From Paraglaciecola sp. T6c (GTDB lineage Bacteria; Pseudomonadota; Gammaproteobacteria; Enterobacterales; Alteromonadaceae): a stretch of 64,000 nt of DNA. Location of the stretch: assembly GCF_000014225.1 (NCBI RefSeq), contig NC_008228.1:3596001-3660000 (forward strand), in the 5' to 3' direction. Each line of letters opens with the position of its first letter. Within the stretch, counting starts at the first letter, position 1. The position numbers and the translations under genes are program-made. Below are positions 17,865 through 27,459 of this stretch, piece by piece. The notes below the pieces were generated by a model. That model did not search any database, had not been told where the DNA came from, and saw only the letters and a program-made list of their open reading frames with translations.

Positions 17865-18364
17865 CCAATTTTCTTGTTTTGGATCCTCGCCGACGGGTAA
17901 AAAAACGTCGCAAGGGGCTTCTAAGCTTTATAAGTTATAGGGGCTTAGCATTAATGGAATTTAACACTAAGACTTCAAGATATTCACATGGAACCCTGCG
18001 AATTGTCAAGGTGACACATTCATATTAAGCGACAAAGTAGCTGAACTAAATGCATAGAGATTTCACTGTTTTTCATTGTTCTTACTCAAATTTCGAACAA
18101 AACTGGCTTTACATGACCGAACGAGATTATTTTTTATACAATGTAAGTACTAACAGTTATAAAAATAAGAAAACTTGATACTTAAATGAATACCCATGAA
18201 TTTTCCGTATTGTAATATAAATAAAATTTTTAGACTTAAAAGAACCTACATTTTCTCCAAGACTTAATTAAATCATCAACCGCTAGAGGTGAGCGTCTGC
18301 CGTGATACTTTTGTGAATACTAATGTCTGCTATAACGCACTATTATCCCGTGGAGCATTCAATA
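17865..18364. other. Intergenic region between TonB2 operon and methyltransferase gene
   Basis: About 500 bp between two divergent genes. It must hold the promoters of the TonB2 operon and of the methyltransferase gene. It is AT-rich with many A/T runs around 18130-18250. No Fur box, clear sigma-70 pair, RNA gene or further ORF could be recognised by eye. Confidence 0.5.
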
Positions 18365-19339
18365 ATGGGATATATTATGGCTTCTGCTGTTCCCCTGAAA
18401 TCACAACTGAACAACAATTCATGGAATAATCACTGGGGCAAAACGTCTGATGTCGCTGCTTATGATGCTAGTGCAACGCACGTAAAAACCCTAAACCATT
18501 TTTGGAAAAATAGGTTCAGTGCAATCTCGCTGGAGAGAAATAAGTTATTAGACATAGCCTCTGGTGGGGGAGCATTGCTTGAAACCTTGGTTAGACAAGA
18601 CTGTATATTGCCTGAAAAACTGTCTGAATTTTACTCTGCAGACTTATCTTATTCTGCTTTACGCTCTGTTAAATCAAAATATCCACTTAGCAAAGTTTTG
18701 CAAACTAACTGTGCACAGCTCCCATTTAAAAATGAATCATTTAACTTCATCATAAGTCAATTTGGAATTGAGTACTGTGGACTCAGCGCATTTAAAGAAT
18801 GCAGTCGTGTATTGCGTAAAGACGGTAGGTTTATTGCTATATGTCACTACCAAGATGGCGCTATTCAAGCTGAATGCGAGCGTAACTTAAAAGTCTTATA
18901 TGCTTTAAGCGATATTGATTTTTTTGCACATGCTAGGCGTGCTTTTAACGCAAAAGATGACAAAATGTCTGGAGATTTTTCCATAAAAATTGATGCAACA
19001 TTTAGGAATGCGCTTTATGACGTCTCTGATTTGGTAACGCGGCAACCATATGCAGCTGGGGGACAGTTACTTAGGCTATTTAACGACACGCGTTACATGT
19101 ATGAAAATTTAACTCGGTTCGATACGTCTGCTGTGTTGCATTGGCTAACTAAAATGGAAGAAGAGTTAACCAATTATCAAGAAAGAATGATTTTGATGCT
19201 TCAAAGTTCACTCAATAATTTATCGTTGAACAAAGCAGTCGAAGCGTTTACAGCTAATGGGGTTAGAAACGTTAAAATCGATGTTTTGAGCGCTAATCGA
19301 AATTTTAAACCATTTGCTTGGGCAATTGAGGTCTTTTAG
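18365..19339 (+). CDS. Class I SAM-dependent methyltransferase
   Basis: The product, 324 residues from the ATG at 18365, has a Rossmann-type methyltransferase domain: motif I LLDIASGGGALLE (about residues 61-73), an acidic end of strand 2 (SADLSYS), and motif IV/post regions (NFIISQFGIEYCG, ECSRVLRKDGRFIAICHY) typical of Methyltransf_11 enzymes. The ATG at 18365 has GGAG 9 nt upstream; the earlier in-frame ATG at 18323 lacks a ribosome site. The substrate is not evident. It lies alone between the TonB2 operon and the sulfotransferase/receptor block. Confidence 0.85.
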   Translation: MGYIMASAVPLKSQLNNNSWNNHWGKTSDVAAYDASATHVKTLNHFWKNRFSAISLERNKLLDIASGGGALLETLVRQDCILPEKLSEFYSADLSYSALRSVKSKYPLSKVLQTNCAQLPFKNESFNFIISQFGIEYCGLSAFKECSRVLRKDGRFIAICHYQDGAIQAECERNLKVLYALSDIDFFAHARRAFNAKDDKMSGDFSIKIDATFRNALYDVSDLVTRQPYAAGGQLLRLFNDTRYMYENLTRFDTSAVLHWLTKMEEELTNYQERMILMLQSSLNNLSLNKAVEAFTANGVRNVKIDVLSANRNFKPFAWAIEVF

Positions 19340-19563
19340 TAATCGTTGTTGTGTAATTAAACAAGATCTTACTACACAAGTTATGATGAGCTCTAAGAGA
19401 CTACCTAGATGCTTAGCATGAGCTTGAGAGTTTAAGGCAATCAAACTCTAACAGAACGACCATTGATAGTTGCAAAGTATAAAGTTAATTTAGCTCGAAC
19501 CTAACCAGAACTCCACGAAAATTACATGTAGTTACCTGTCAGATCAGGTCTGAGCTATTACTG

Positions 19564-19836
19564 TTAACTACCTTGTGCACCTACATTATTTCGAGCATCA
19601 TTTAAGACTTTTTTCGCATCCTCTAGTTCTCTGGCTCTTTGAGCTGCAGTAGTACATCTCTTCACAGGAAAACGGCTTCCAGTCACCGTAACGTTTTTAC
19701 AGCGTAAATCACCTGTGTTACTAGCTGCTGAAGCACTCTCTTGGTTTTCAGCCTCCACTTGGTCTGCGTTATTATTGGTACTGCAAGCTGAAACTAGTGC
19801 AATGCAACCAACAACAATAATTTTTTTGAAAATCAT
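19564..19836 (-). CDS. Small lipoprotein with C-x12-C TGSR motif
   Basis: A 90-residue lipoprotein: signal MIFKKIIVVGCIALVSAC (lipobox VSAC, Cys18), a low-complexity acidic stretch, then a cysteine pair enclosing RCKNVTVTGSRFPVKRC (about residues 45-61) and a TTAAQRARELED tail. Small proteins with a CxxV-x-TGSR-x-C-x-T-x-Q pattern are widespread in proteobacteria and have no assigned function; this is from memory. It is separated by 109 bp from the TPR-sulfotransferase gene upstream on the same strand. Confidence 0.78.
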   Translation of the reverse strand: MIFKKIIVVGCIALVSACSTNNNADQVEAENQESASAASNTGDLRCKNVTVTGSRFPVKRCTTAAQRARELEDAKKVLNDARNNVGAQGS

Positions 19837-19945
19837 GAATATTCCCTTTTAACTGTGACTTATATACTTAAGTCTATTATATTTGAGTTTCAATCTTATA
19901 ATTTCCACCATCAAACAACAATCTACTTTTCAAATTAGTCTCATT

Positions 19946-21592
19946 CTATTGGCCTGTAGAATTAAAACCCTCGAAAGCTTTAATATGATGTATTTCAGAT
20001 TTGTAGTTTTGACTTCTCGAAACGCCCCTTTTTAGAGGTTTCCTAACTTGCCATATGCTAGCGGTCTTAACTAATCTATTACTGTTATAAAAGTCTAAGT
20101 AATCGTCATCCCAAACCAAATTGCAGTGTTCGAACACTTCATTACACACCTCCATAGGAAAGTCGACGAGACGCTCATAGTCAGCTACGTAAATATCATT
20201 TGGGAAAAGATTCTGCCAATGGCGTAAAAGCTTTTTATATTCTTGATAATAGTGTGCAATGTACTCAAGTTTAACAGCGTATCCCAATGATGAATCCAAT
20301 TGTTGAAAGTACACAGATAAGCAAGTATCTATGGTATTCCTATCAGTACAGATGATTTTAGCGTTTGGAAAAATAGCTTTAATTAAGCCAATATATTTAA
20401 AGTTATCTGGACGTTTATCCACTACTAATCCATTCTGTATGTTTGCCTTTGAGACAAGATTTCGATAATTTTCTGAAATTATTTTGAGCTCTGGTTTGCC
20501 TAAATTTGTAATGTCAGCTTCCAAATTTCGAATTGATTGGTGTAAAAAGTTAAGCTCTCCGCCCGGTACTACATGGGGATGTTCTGATAATAAGCTTTCA
20601 ATTAAAGTTGAACCGCTTCTAAACATGCCACATACAAATATTGGAGCGAAATCATTATCAAGTTGATTTTTTTCGCGCCAAAGCTCAGTGAAATGTGAAA
20701 GAATTTTTATTGTTTCGTTTTCAGTCCGAATTGGTAAATATTTATCTACACGCCTGCTTCCTAGATCATTTGCAAGCGTAAAATAATAGAAAGCTTTAGG
20801 GTAATCTCTACCTACATCATGGCTATGACCTAAAGCAAAATAAGAAGCTTCTAATTCAATATTTGAAATATTTGTACTTGACCTTCTTAGGACAGATTCG
20901 AGCCTCTGAAGCTCTTCGCTACCTAACGCTTGATCACCTTTTAGATATAATAATCTTGTAAGTGCTTTAATATTGTCAGGTTCAAGGCTACAAATTTTCA
21001 AATACTGTTCAGCAGCTTGATTTTTTTCTCCTAGCTCTTCGTATATCCCCCCCAAATTATACATAGCGGGTAGATAACTTTTGTTAGCTTTCAGAGCTTT
21101 GAAATAATGTTCAATCGCATTATCAGCATCGTTAATTCCTGCGTATATCACTCCCATATTTAAATAAACTTCGCTTGGATTATCGATATTTAACGATAGC
21201 GCCACACGATAACTTTCTAATGCTCGATTAGGCTCACCGCATCTCTTTAAATATATAGCGAAGTTATATCTTGCATTTGCATAGTCAGGCCTTCTAGCAA
21301 TTAACTTCTCGTAGCAGGATATGCCTTCCTTTATCATTCCCCTCTTGTAACAAAGTTCCGCCTTCTCGTAATAGAAACACGTTTTCTTATTATTGAGTTC
21401 AATAAGAATCTCAAGGTATCGAAAAGTAAGTGCGTCATCTTTTCGCCTTTTTGATATCTCTAGGAGGATGATATATAACGATTCTTTTTCAACATTACTC
21501 TGCTCTAACAAGGCTAAACAACTTTCTTCCGCCTCGTCGAACTTAAGCAATTCAAATAAGCCAACTATTTTTTCCAATCCTACATTTTGCAA
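19946..21592 (-). CDS. TPR-sulfotransferase fusion protein
   Basis: A 548-residue protein with tetratricopeptide repeats over about residues 1-270 (for example YPKAFYYF, PSEVYLNMGVIYAGINDADN, YNLGGIYEELGEKNQAAEQY) and a C-terminal sulfotransferase domain. The 5'-phosphosulfate-binding loop is FVCGMFRSGSTLIESLL (about 318-334), followed by VPGGELNFLH and a 3'-phosphate region KIICTDRNTIDTCLSVYFQQ. It should transfer sulfate from PAPS to an unknown acceptor, perhaps a carbohydrate or peptide held by the TPR part. It lies just downstream of a TonB-dependent receptor but beyond a strong terminator, so it has its own transcript or depends on read-through. Confidence 0.88.
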   Translation of the reverse strand: MQNVGLEKIVGLFELLKFDEAEESCLALLEQSNVEKESLYIILLEISKRRKDDALTFRYLEILIELNNKKTCFYYEKAELCYKRGMIKEGISCYEKLIARRPDYANARYNFAIYLKRCGEPNRALESYRVALSLNIDNPSEVYLNMGVIYAGINDADNAIEHYFKALKANKSYLPAMYNLGGIYEELGEKNQAAEQYLKICSLEPDNIKALTRLLYLKGDQALGSEELQRLESVLRRSSTNISNIELEASYFALGHSHDVGRDYPKAFYYFTLANDLGSRRVDKYLPIRTENETIKILSHFTELWREKNQLDNDFAPIFVCGMFRSGSTLIESLLSEHPHVVPGGELNFLHQSIRNLEADITNLGKPELKIISENYRNLVSKANIQNGLVVDKRPDNFKYIGLIKAIFPNAKIICTDRNTIDTCLSVYFQQLDSSLGYAVKLEYIAHYYQEYKKLLRHWQNLFPNDIYVADYERLVDFPMEVCNEVFEHCNLVWDDDYLDFYNSNRLVKTASIWQVRKPLKRGVSRSQNYKSEIHHIKAFEGFNSTGQ

Positions 21593-21630
21593 ATCTATTC
21601 TCGTTTTAAAAACTCTAAATATTTAAAATG

Positions 21631-21666
21631 TCAAAAAAAAGGTCGGCATATAAGCCGACCTTTTAA
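21631..21666. terminator. Rho-independent terminator after the TonB-dependent receptor
   Basis: Perfect 7-bp stem GGTCGGC / GCCGACC with a 6-nt loop (ATATAA on the plus strand), preceded on the plus strand by eight A residues, so the minus-strand transcript ends in eight U. It lies 16 bp after the stop of the receptor gene. Confidence 0.92.
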
Positions 21667-21681
21667 ACGGTAAATCAGTAA

Positions 21682-24582
21682 TTAGAACGTTACTGTAACG
21701 CCACCGAATACATAACGACCTAAAGCATCGTAGAATCCAGGGAAAGTATTACCATTGCCCGTACCAGAAGGGGCGTTAACAATGATAGGTGGATCGCGGT
21801 CTAAAATGTTATTTACACCAACACGTAAATTAACATTCTCATGCGCTTGCCAGTTAGCACTCAAATCAAGATAGTTTTGAGCATCAATTTTACCTGGACC
21901 ATCTTCTTGTCCAACACCTTCGTACTCATTGACTTCAGACATATGTCTCCAAGTAGCCGTCACATTCACGTCCCAAGGTGAAACCCAAGTCGCTTTCAAA
22001 TTATGACGCCATTCTGGGGTCGGCTGTCCACATACCGTACGGTCCCAGTAACCAGCACACTCGTCGACGTCGCCACCAGGAATCGATTGTGTAGCCAACG
22101 AATCAAGTAAGGTTGCGATAAAGCCAAGTCTAAGCTCGCCACCTTCACCTAAGTCCATCTCGTAGTTAGCGTCAAAGTCAACGCCTTCAGTCTTAAGATA
22201 ACCAATGTTAAGATCAGTTGCTGTAATTGATGAAGTACCAACCCATAAGTTTCCGTTAGGTCCACGATTAATCAAATCACAGTAAGCAGCATTGCCCGTA
22301 TCACCACATAGTTGGAGTATTGTGGTCTCAGGAATTGAATCAATTGCGTCTTCAACTTCAATTTTGAAGTAATCGATATTAAGTGTGAAACCTGGTAAGA
22401 AATCAGGCGATAAAGCAACACCGAAAGAGAACGTATCTGATTCTTCTGGGTTCACTTCAGTATTACCACCAGTGATACTATTGTACTGGCCAGCAGGGCT
22501 TTCTAAAGCACTAGTCTGATACTGCGCCTCTGTGAGGCCAGTATTTAGACACTGGGCCAATGTAAAGTCTCCGCCTACTCCACATGGATCGATATCCATG
22601 TTGAACAAACCTAGGGAAGAAGGACGGAACAACTCACGTATGTTGCCGGCTCTAACAGCGCGTTGGAAGCTGGCCCGAACGCGTGCTTGCTCGTTAATAC
22701 CCCAGTTCAATGCATACTTGTAAGTATTCGTTGTTTTGTCTGTTGAGTAATCAGAATAACGATAAGCAAGCTCTAACGTCAGCTCTTCAGCAAACTCTTT
22801 TCCTTCTAGTAAAGGAACGTTCAACTCGCCGAAGATTTCTTTAACACTGAAGTCACCACGTACACCCGCAGTTGGTCCACCTTGACCTGCACCGTCACCA
22901 GATGTGAAACCAAAATCAGGCTCAAGAATTAGTTGTTCTTTACGATATTCAACACCAGCGACAACACCAACACCCGTTGATGTACCCGGAACAACAATAC
23001 CTGAGTCAGTCAAATCACCCGTTACATAACCACTCACTTGCGTTGATTTAGTATCACCGCGAGAGTAAAGCGGCTTAATTAAATAAGCTAATGCTTCGTC
23101 TGTGACTCCACCTTCGCTGAAAATATTCCACGTTACACAGCTAGGATCGCTTCCATCTAGGACTGATGCACACACAATGTCGCCTGAATCAGGATCAATT
23201 CGAGCGTCTAACGCTTTTTTCATATGATCAACAGATAGTTCATTACGGTACGTTTCGAGGTAAGAAACTGTTCCGTAATTAGCAAATACGTCATAGGACC
23301 AGTTGTCATCGATAATACCGCGAACACCTAGTACCCCACGTAATGAAGTATGGCGAAGATCATCTTGACGAGGGCCGCCTTCAACATTACGACGGCCAAT
23401 ATAAAAGCCTTCATAATAATCTTCATCAGTTAAACCTGCAGCGCCACATGTTAGATCGAATTGAGAATCTGAAAGATAAGGGTTACCACAGTATAAACGG
23501 TCAGTGCTAAAGAAGTTACCAGATGGAGCGATTTGCGCAACGCTGCGATCATCCATGTAACTTAACTCTGCGTACACTTCTACATGCTCATTAATCTCAT
23601 AATGACTGGTCGCACCAAACGTTTTACGCTCATCTGGGCGTTGGAAGTAGTTTAAAGGACCATAGTTATACAGGTCAGTAAACGGCACAAACTCTTCGCC
23701 GCTTAATTGATAGTTAAATGTGTCAAAATCGGTAAAACGACCTAAAGGAGTAGTACTTGAACCACCACATCCCATTGCATCTGGTGAGCCGTTTATTGCA
23801 CAAGAACTGTAATCACGTGATGACTGAACCACGGCTTGAATGTCACGGAAAGTACCATACATGGTAACGTTTCCTCGACCGTCATCAGTGTTTGCACCAA
23901 ACAAGAATGAGAAGTCGTTCGCATTACCATCATCAACGCTGCCGCTGGCAACTGGGAAACCAGAGCCTGATACTAGGTCTTGAATACCAGAGTTATCATT
24001 ATCGTGTTGGTAAAAACTGTGTTGATAATCAAAGGAGAAACCTTCGAAGTCATCTTTAAGAATAAAGTTAACTACGCCTGCAACCGCGTCTGAGCCATAA
24101 GTAGCAGAGGAACCACCTGTTAGTACTTCGATTCGCTCAATTAATGCAGCTGGAATTTGGTTAACATCCGCGCTGATACCACCAGCAGAAGGTGAACCAG
24201 ATGGTAAACGGCGACCGTTTTGTAGAACTAGTGTACGCTCAGGACCAAGGTTACGTAAGTCAATAGTAGCAGTACCGGTAGCCCCGTTAGCTGTACCTGA
24301 AGTTTGTCCAGCAAACACTGCTGGCATATCATTTAATATATCTTCTACGCGAGTAATACCACTTACTTTGATATCAGCAGCTGAAATTTCAGTAACTGGG
24401 CTAGCGCTAACCATGTTAGCGCGTTGAATGCGTGAACCTGTAACTTGAATTTTTTCAACGGCTGCGTCTTCCGCAGCGCTTGCAGCCTCTTGTGCGTAAA
24501 CATTACTAGATGAAATAGCTGCAACTGTACCAACAGCCATAGCAAGACGAATCGACTTCGTCAACTTTGAGTTTGTAAACAT
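21682..24582 (-). CDS. TonB-dependent outer-membrane receptor
   Basis: A 966-residue TonB-dependent receptor. It has a signal peptide (to about residue 30, VYAQEA), the start VEKIQVTGSRIQR that is common in receptors of this class, a plug domain (about 55-170, with RNLGPERTLVLQNGRRLPSG and GGSSATYGSDAVAGVVNFILK) and a long beta-barrel ending in Phe (VFGGVTVTF). The size and the many cysteine-bearing extracellular loops fit the Alteromonadales/Caulobacter receptors for oligosaccharides, peptides or other complex ligands, not small siderophore receptors. Ligand unknown. The TonB2 operon 4 kb away may power it. A 496-bp region upstream (24583-25078) has no gene and no recognisable Fur site. Confidence 0.94.
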   Translation of the reverse strand: MFTNSKLTKSIRLAMAVGTVAAISSSNVYAQEAASAAEDAAVEKIQVTGSRIQRANMVSASPVTEISAADIKVSGITRVEDILNDMPAVFAGQTSGTANGATGTATIDLRNLGPERTLVLQNGRRLPSGSPSAGGISADVNQIPAALIERIEVLTGGSSATYGSDAVAGVVNFILKDDFEGFSFDYQHSFYQHDNDNSGIQDLVSGSGFPVASGSVDDGNANDFSFLFGANTDDGRGNVTMYGTFRDIQAVVQSSRDYSSCAINGSPDAMGCGGSSTTPLGRFTDFDTFNYQLSGEEFVPFTDLYNYGPLNYFQRPDERKTFGATSHYEINEHVEVYAELSYMDDRSVAQIAPSGNFFSTDRLYCGNPYLSDSQFDLTCGAAGLTDEDYYEGFYIGRRNVEGGPRQDDLRHTSLRGVLGVRGIIDDNWSYDVFANYGTVSYLETYRNELSVDHMKKALDARIDPDSGDIVCASVLDGSDPSCVTWNIFSEGGVTDEALAYLIKPLYSRGDTKSTQVSGYVTGDLTDSGIVVPGTSTGVGVVAGVEYRKEQLILEPDFGFTSGDGAGQGGPTAGVRGDFSVKEIFGELNVPLLEGKEFAEELTLELAYRYSDYSTDKTTNTYKYALNWGINEQARVRASFQRAVRAGNIRELFRPSSLGLFNMDIDPCGVGGDFTLAQCLNTGLTEAQYQTSALESPAGQYNSITGGNTEVNPEESDTFSFGVALSPDFLPGFTLNIDYFKIEVEDAIDSIPETTILQLCGDTGNAAYCDLINRGPNGNLWVGTSSITATDLNIGYLKTEGVDFDANYEMDLGEGGELRLGFIATLLDSLATQSIPGGDVDECAGYWDRTVCGQPTPEWRHNLKATWVSPWDVNVTATWRHMSEVNEYEGVGQEDGPGKIDAQNYLDLSANWQAHENVNLRVGVNNILDRDPPIIVNAPSGTGNGNTFPGFYDALGRYVFGGVTVTF

Positions 24583-25078
24583 GTATGTCTCCCTGGACCA
24601 CTATATGTGTTTAGTGTTTATTCGCTAATGCGATTTTTTATTAAATAAAGGTAGTGAACCTCATCTGAATAGTATCCAAACAAACTTGCCTAGGTCAATG
24701 CTTTAGAACATCTAATACTCAAAAGTTATGAACGAAATACCAATATAGGGCGGTAAAAGTAAATTTATATTTACAATACACAACGTTTGACCTGTTCTCC
24801 TGACACTTATATAACTGCGAATACACGTTCAAGACTAAATTTTATAAGCGATGTTAAAAATAATTAAAAGTTTAGCTAGAGAAAGGCATCAAAGGAAAAG
24901 TGACAACATTTATTCGTCTAGGCGATTAAACGTTTTATCAAAAGGTTAAAAGTGTAAAGCTCTGAAACAAAGACTTTCATATTTTTCGTGTTGGTTTATG
25001 CTGACTTTGTTCTGACACGCACCTGAGCTAAAAAGTGCGCGCGAGATCAATTATTTAAGCAACACAGGAACAATTAGG
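24583..25078. other. Gene-free region between TonB-dependent receptor and comFB-like gene
   Basis: A 496-bp AT-rich stretch between two divergent genes. It must carry both promoters. Nothing else was recognised: no RNA gene, inverted repeat of note, or conserved operator. Confidence 0.5.
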
Positions 25079-25345
25079 ATGAAGCTTGATGATGACATAC
25101 ATAATTATTACGAGCACTTGGTGCTTGAACACATTGCAAAGTTAAAGTTGCCTTTGTCCCAGGACGAGGACTACATAGCAGATTTATGTTGTTTAGCACT
25201 GAACCAGCTGCCACCTAGGTATATACGTTACGAAGTAGACATGTCTTTTTATTTGGCGCAGAGCGAACGTCAGCAAATGGAGATGAATACACAGGACGCC
25301 GTGAATAAAGCCATTCAATTCTTAGATAAGAAAGACAATAAATAA
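25079..25345 (+). CDS. ComFB-like protein (late competence development family)
   Basis: An 88-residue protein matching the ComFB family: HNYYEHLVLEHI near the N terminus and the conserved core YIADLCCLALNQLPPRYIRYEVDMSFYL, of which the segment LCCLALNQLPPRYI is diagnostic. In Bacillus comFB lies in the comF competence operon; in cyanobacteria and proteobacteria ComFB proteins have been linked to cyclic-di-nucleotide signalling and pili. No competence genes are adjacent here. AGGA precedes the ATG. Confidence 0.85.
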   Translation: MKLDDDIHNYYEHLVLEHIAKLKLPLSQDEDYIADLCCLALNQLPPRYIRYEVDMSFYLAQSERQQMEMNTQDAVNKAIQFLDKKDNK

Positions 25346-25364
25346 GTTGATGCGGGGAATTGGG

Positions 25365-25473
25365 TGGCGGTTCTCCAGCCACATTCCGGCACATGAGTCG
25401 TCTGCTGCGGCTGCTCCCTTCCAGGCCTGACCGAGTTCACAGAGTATCATTGCGGAGGGACCAAAGAACCACC
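25365..25473 (-). ncRNA. ffs: 4.5S RNA of the signal recognition particle
   Basis: Read on the minus strand, the sequence has the bacterial small SRP RNA core: GTCAGGCCTGGAAGGGAGCAGC (Ffh-binding region with GGAAG tetraloop, here split as GGTCAGG, CCTGGAAGG and GAGCAGC) and its partner strand GCAGACGACTCATGTGCCGG. The ends GGTGGTTCTTTGG and GGAGAACCGCC pair to close the rod. About 109 nt, close to the 114 nt of E. coli 4.5S RNA. The RNA with Ffh targets membrane proteins to SecYEG. Confidence 0.96.
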
Positions 25474-25585
25474 ATAGAAACTTGCCTAAATGATATAAAG
25501 TTGCTCTACATCAGTTAGGCGGCGCATTATGACAAAACTAGATTTAGATGCAAGCCACATCCTTGATATAAGGACTTTTTTGCCA

Positions 25586-26635
25586 CTATTTTTTGAATTT
25601 TTCTTCTGCAATAGTGTTAGCGACCCTATTAGTGGCTAAGTTTTGTTCATCGGCACGTGTATATACTTCCATTAGTGTTGCGCCAATTTTTTCCAAGTGC
25701 GTTTTTAATGCTTCATTAGAACTCAACATCTTTTGATGGTAAATATCGATGATCCCTCCAGCATTAATAACGTAGTCAGGGGCATACAAGATCCCCTTAT
25801 CTTTAAGCAATTCACCTAAATCTTCCGACGCCAATTGATTATTTGCGGCTCCTGCAATGACCTTTGCTTTTAGCGTATTAATCGACTGACGGTTAATAGT
25901 AGCGCCCATTGCACAAGGGGCGACCACATCCACATCTAATGTAAGAATTTCATCGGGTGATACTATAGTCGCATTTAATTTTTCTTTCGCTCGATTTACC
26001 CCTTCAGGGTAAATATCAGCAACAAATAGTTCAGCCCCCTCCCGGTGCAAGTGTTCCGCAAGCCTGTACCCAACATGCCCTAGTCCCTGAATAGCGACTT
26101 TCTTACCCTGTAAATCAGAGCCAAAGTGATATTTAACAGACGCTTTAACACCTGTGAATACGCCATAAGCGGTTGAGGGCGCGGGGTTTCCGTCTGCTTC
26201 CTCTCCTGCAAAATGGTAGGTGGCTTTGGTACCTGAAACATGTGTGGTTTCCTCAGCCATGATTTGTAGATCAGCGACTGACATGCCCGAATCTTCTGCA
26301 CTGATGTATTTACCACTTAAGCTTTCCACAAAGCGGCCCATAGCACGCATCATATCAGCTGTTTTATGCATGCGAGGGTCCCCAAGAATAACGGCTTTAC
26401 CGCCACCCTGGTTTAGATTGGCCATCGCCGCTTTGTAGGTCATGCCTTTTGACAATCTAAGCACATCGTTCAGTGCCTCATCCGAATTAGCATATGGCCA
26501 CATCCTACAGCCACCAAGAGCGGGACCTAAATGACTATTGTGCACGGCAATAATAGCTTTTAATCCGGTCTTTTTATCGTGGCAGAAAGCGACGTGCTCG
26601 TGTTCATCAAATTCGATATGGTCAAAAACAGACAT
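25586..26635 (-). CDS. ldh: Leucine (Glu/Leu/Phe/Val) dehydrogenase
   Basis: The product, 349 residues from the ATG at 26635 (MSVFDHIEFDEHEHV), is an NAD+-dependent branched-chain amino acid dehydrogenase. The substrate segment HNSHLGPALGGCRMWPY (about 31-47), the catalytic lysine region LSKGMTYKAAMANLNQGGGKAVI and the Rossmann motif GLGHVGYRLAEHL are all present. It converts leucine and related amino acids to 2-oxo acids for catabolism. The frame remains open to 26740 but without a start that suits the family. An Lrp/AsnC regulator is divergent with a gap of about 220 bp and probably controls it. Confidence 0.93.
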   Translation of the reverse strand: MSVFDHIEFDEHEHVAFCHDKKTGLKAIIAVHNSHLGPALGGCRMWPYANSDEALNDVLRLSKGMTYKAAMANLNQGGGKAVILGDPRMHKTADMMRAMGRFVESLSGKYISAEDSGMSVADLQIMAEETTHVSGTKATYHFAGEEADGNPAPSTAYGVFTGVKASVKYHFGSDLQGKKVAIQGLGHVGYRLAEHLHREGAELFVADIYPEGVNRAKEKLNATIVSPDEILTLDVDVVAPCAMGATINRQSINTLKAKVIAGAANNQLASEDLGELLKDKGILYAPDYVINAGGIIDIYHQKMLSSNEALKTHLEKIGATLMEVYTRADEQNLATNRVANTIAEEKFKK

Positions 26636-26857
26636 TCTAATAATACTCTGAGTAAGGTTAACGAAACTTGTCGCTATACTAGCGCAAATCAAAGAGGACA
26701 TGCCTTGCGATGTTAATGTGACAGAATTACTACCTTGCAACAGTGGTCATTATCCGGTAGTTAATATAGGATATATATCCTAATATTCGTGCTTGAAAAT
26801 GATAGAAATATTCAGCATGCTAGCCGCGAATTTTACTTCGCTAAAAATTGAAAATTA

Positions 26858-27328
26858 ATGATGAAATTGGACAAGTTCGACCGCGAAATTTTAAGAGTGA
26901 TGCAAAAAGATGCCACCGTTTCTATGGCTGAGTTAAGTCAAAAAGTTGGACTTTCCCATACTCCATGTTGGCGCCGAGTTAAAAGAATGGAAGCTGACGG
27001 CATTATTTTGCAAAAAGTGACTTTACTCAACAGCAAAAAACTCAACCTGGGTGTATCTGTATTTATATACGTGACGCTGAAAAATCACGATGGGGAATCA
27101 TTAAATGATTTCGAAAAAGCGGTACAAAATATAGATGAAATAGTTGAGTGTCACACCACCAGTGGTGATAAAGATTATTTATTAAAAGTGATTGTCGAGA
27201 GCATCGAAGAATACGAACACTTACTCAAGTCTACATTGACTCATCTACCTTTAGTGGATCACCTCAGTTCAACCTTTGCTTTAAAGCAAGTGAAAAACAC
27301 CACAGAGTTACCGATCAAACAGCAGTAA
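26858..27328 (+). CDS. Lrp/AsnC-family transcriptional regulator
   Basis: A 156-residue Lrp-type regulator: winged helix (residues 3-60; LDKFDREILRVMQKDATVSMAELSQKVG, with SHTPCWRRVKRME as recognition helix) and a C-terminal RAM/ACT-like ligand domain (HTTSGDKDYLLKVI). Two ATG codons, 26858 and 26861, are adjacent. It is divergent to the leucine dehydrogenase gene, as BkdR-type regulators of branched-chain amino acid catabolism often are. A 7-bp hairpin at 27343-27361 follows. Confidence 0.92.
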   Translation: MMKLDKFDREILRVMQKDATVSMAELSQKVGLSHTPCWRRVKRMEADGIILQKVTLLNSKKLNLGVSVFIYVTLKNHDGESLNDFEKAVQNIDEIVECHTTSGDKDYLLKVIVESIEEYEHLLKSTLTHLPLVDHLSSTFALKQVKNTTELPIKQQ

Positions 27329-27342
27329 CATGGGAAGTATTT

Positions 27343-27361
27343 AAGCAGGTTAAGCCTGCTT
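27343..27361 (+). terminator. Possible weak terminator after the Lrp/AsnC gene
   Basis: Inverted repeat AAGCAGG-TTAAG-CCTGCTT starts 15 bp after the stop codon. The T run is poor, so function as a terminator is uncertain. Confidence 0.35.
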
Positions 27362-27459
27362 CATTACTAGTTTAAACATTAGCTCACGCAGACATATCAA
27401 CTTAAAATTAAACTGGCATATTGCGAACTGCGGCGCCAATGACTATTAGCCTTATTTGA

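Noticed and set aside
21593-21681. Receptor and TPR-sulfotransferase as one simple operon
   Set aside because: A strong terminator with eight U lies between them, so co-transcription cannot be assumed.
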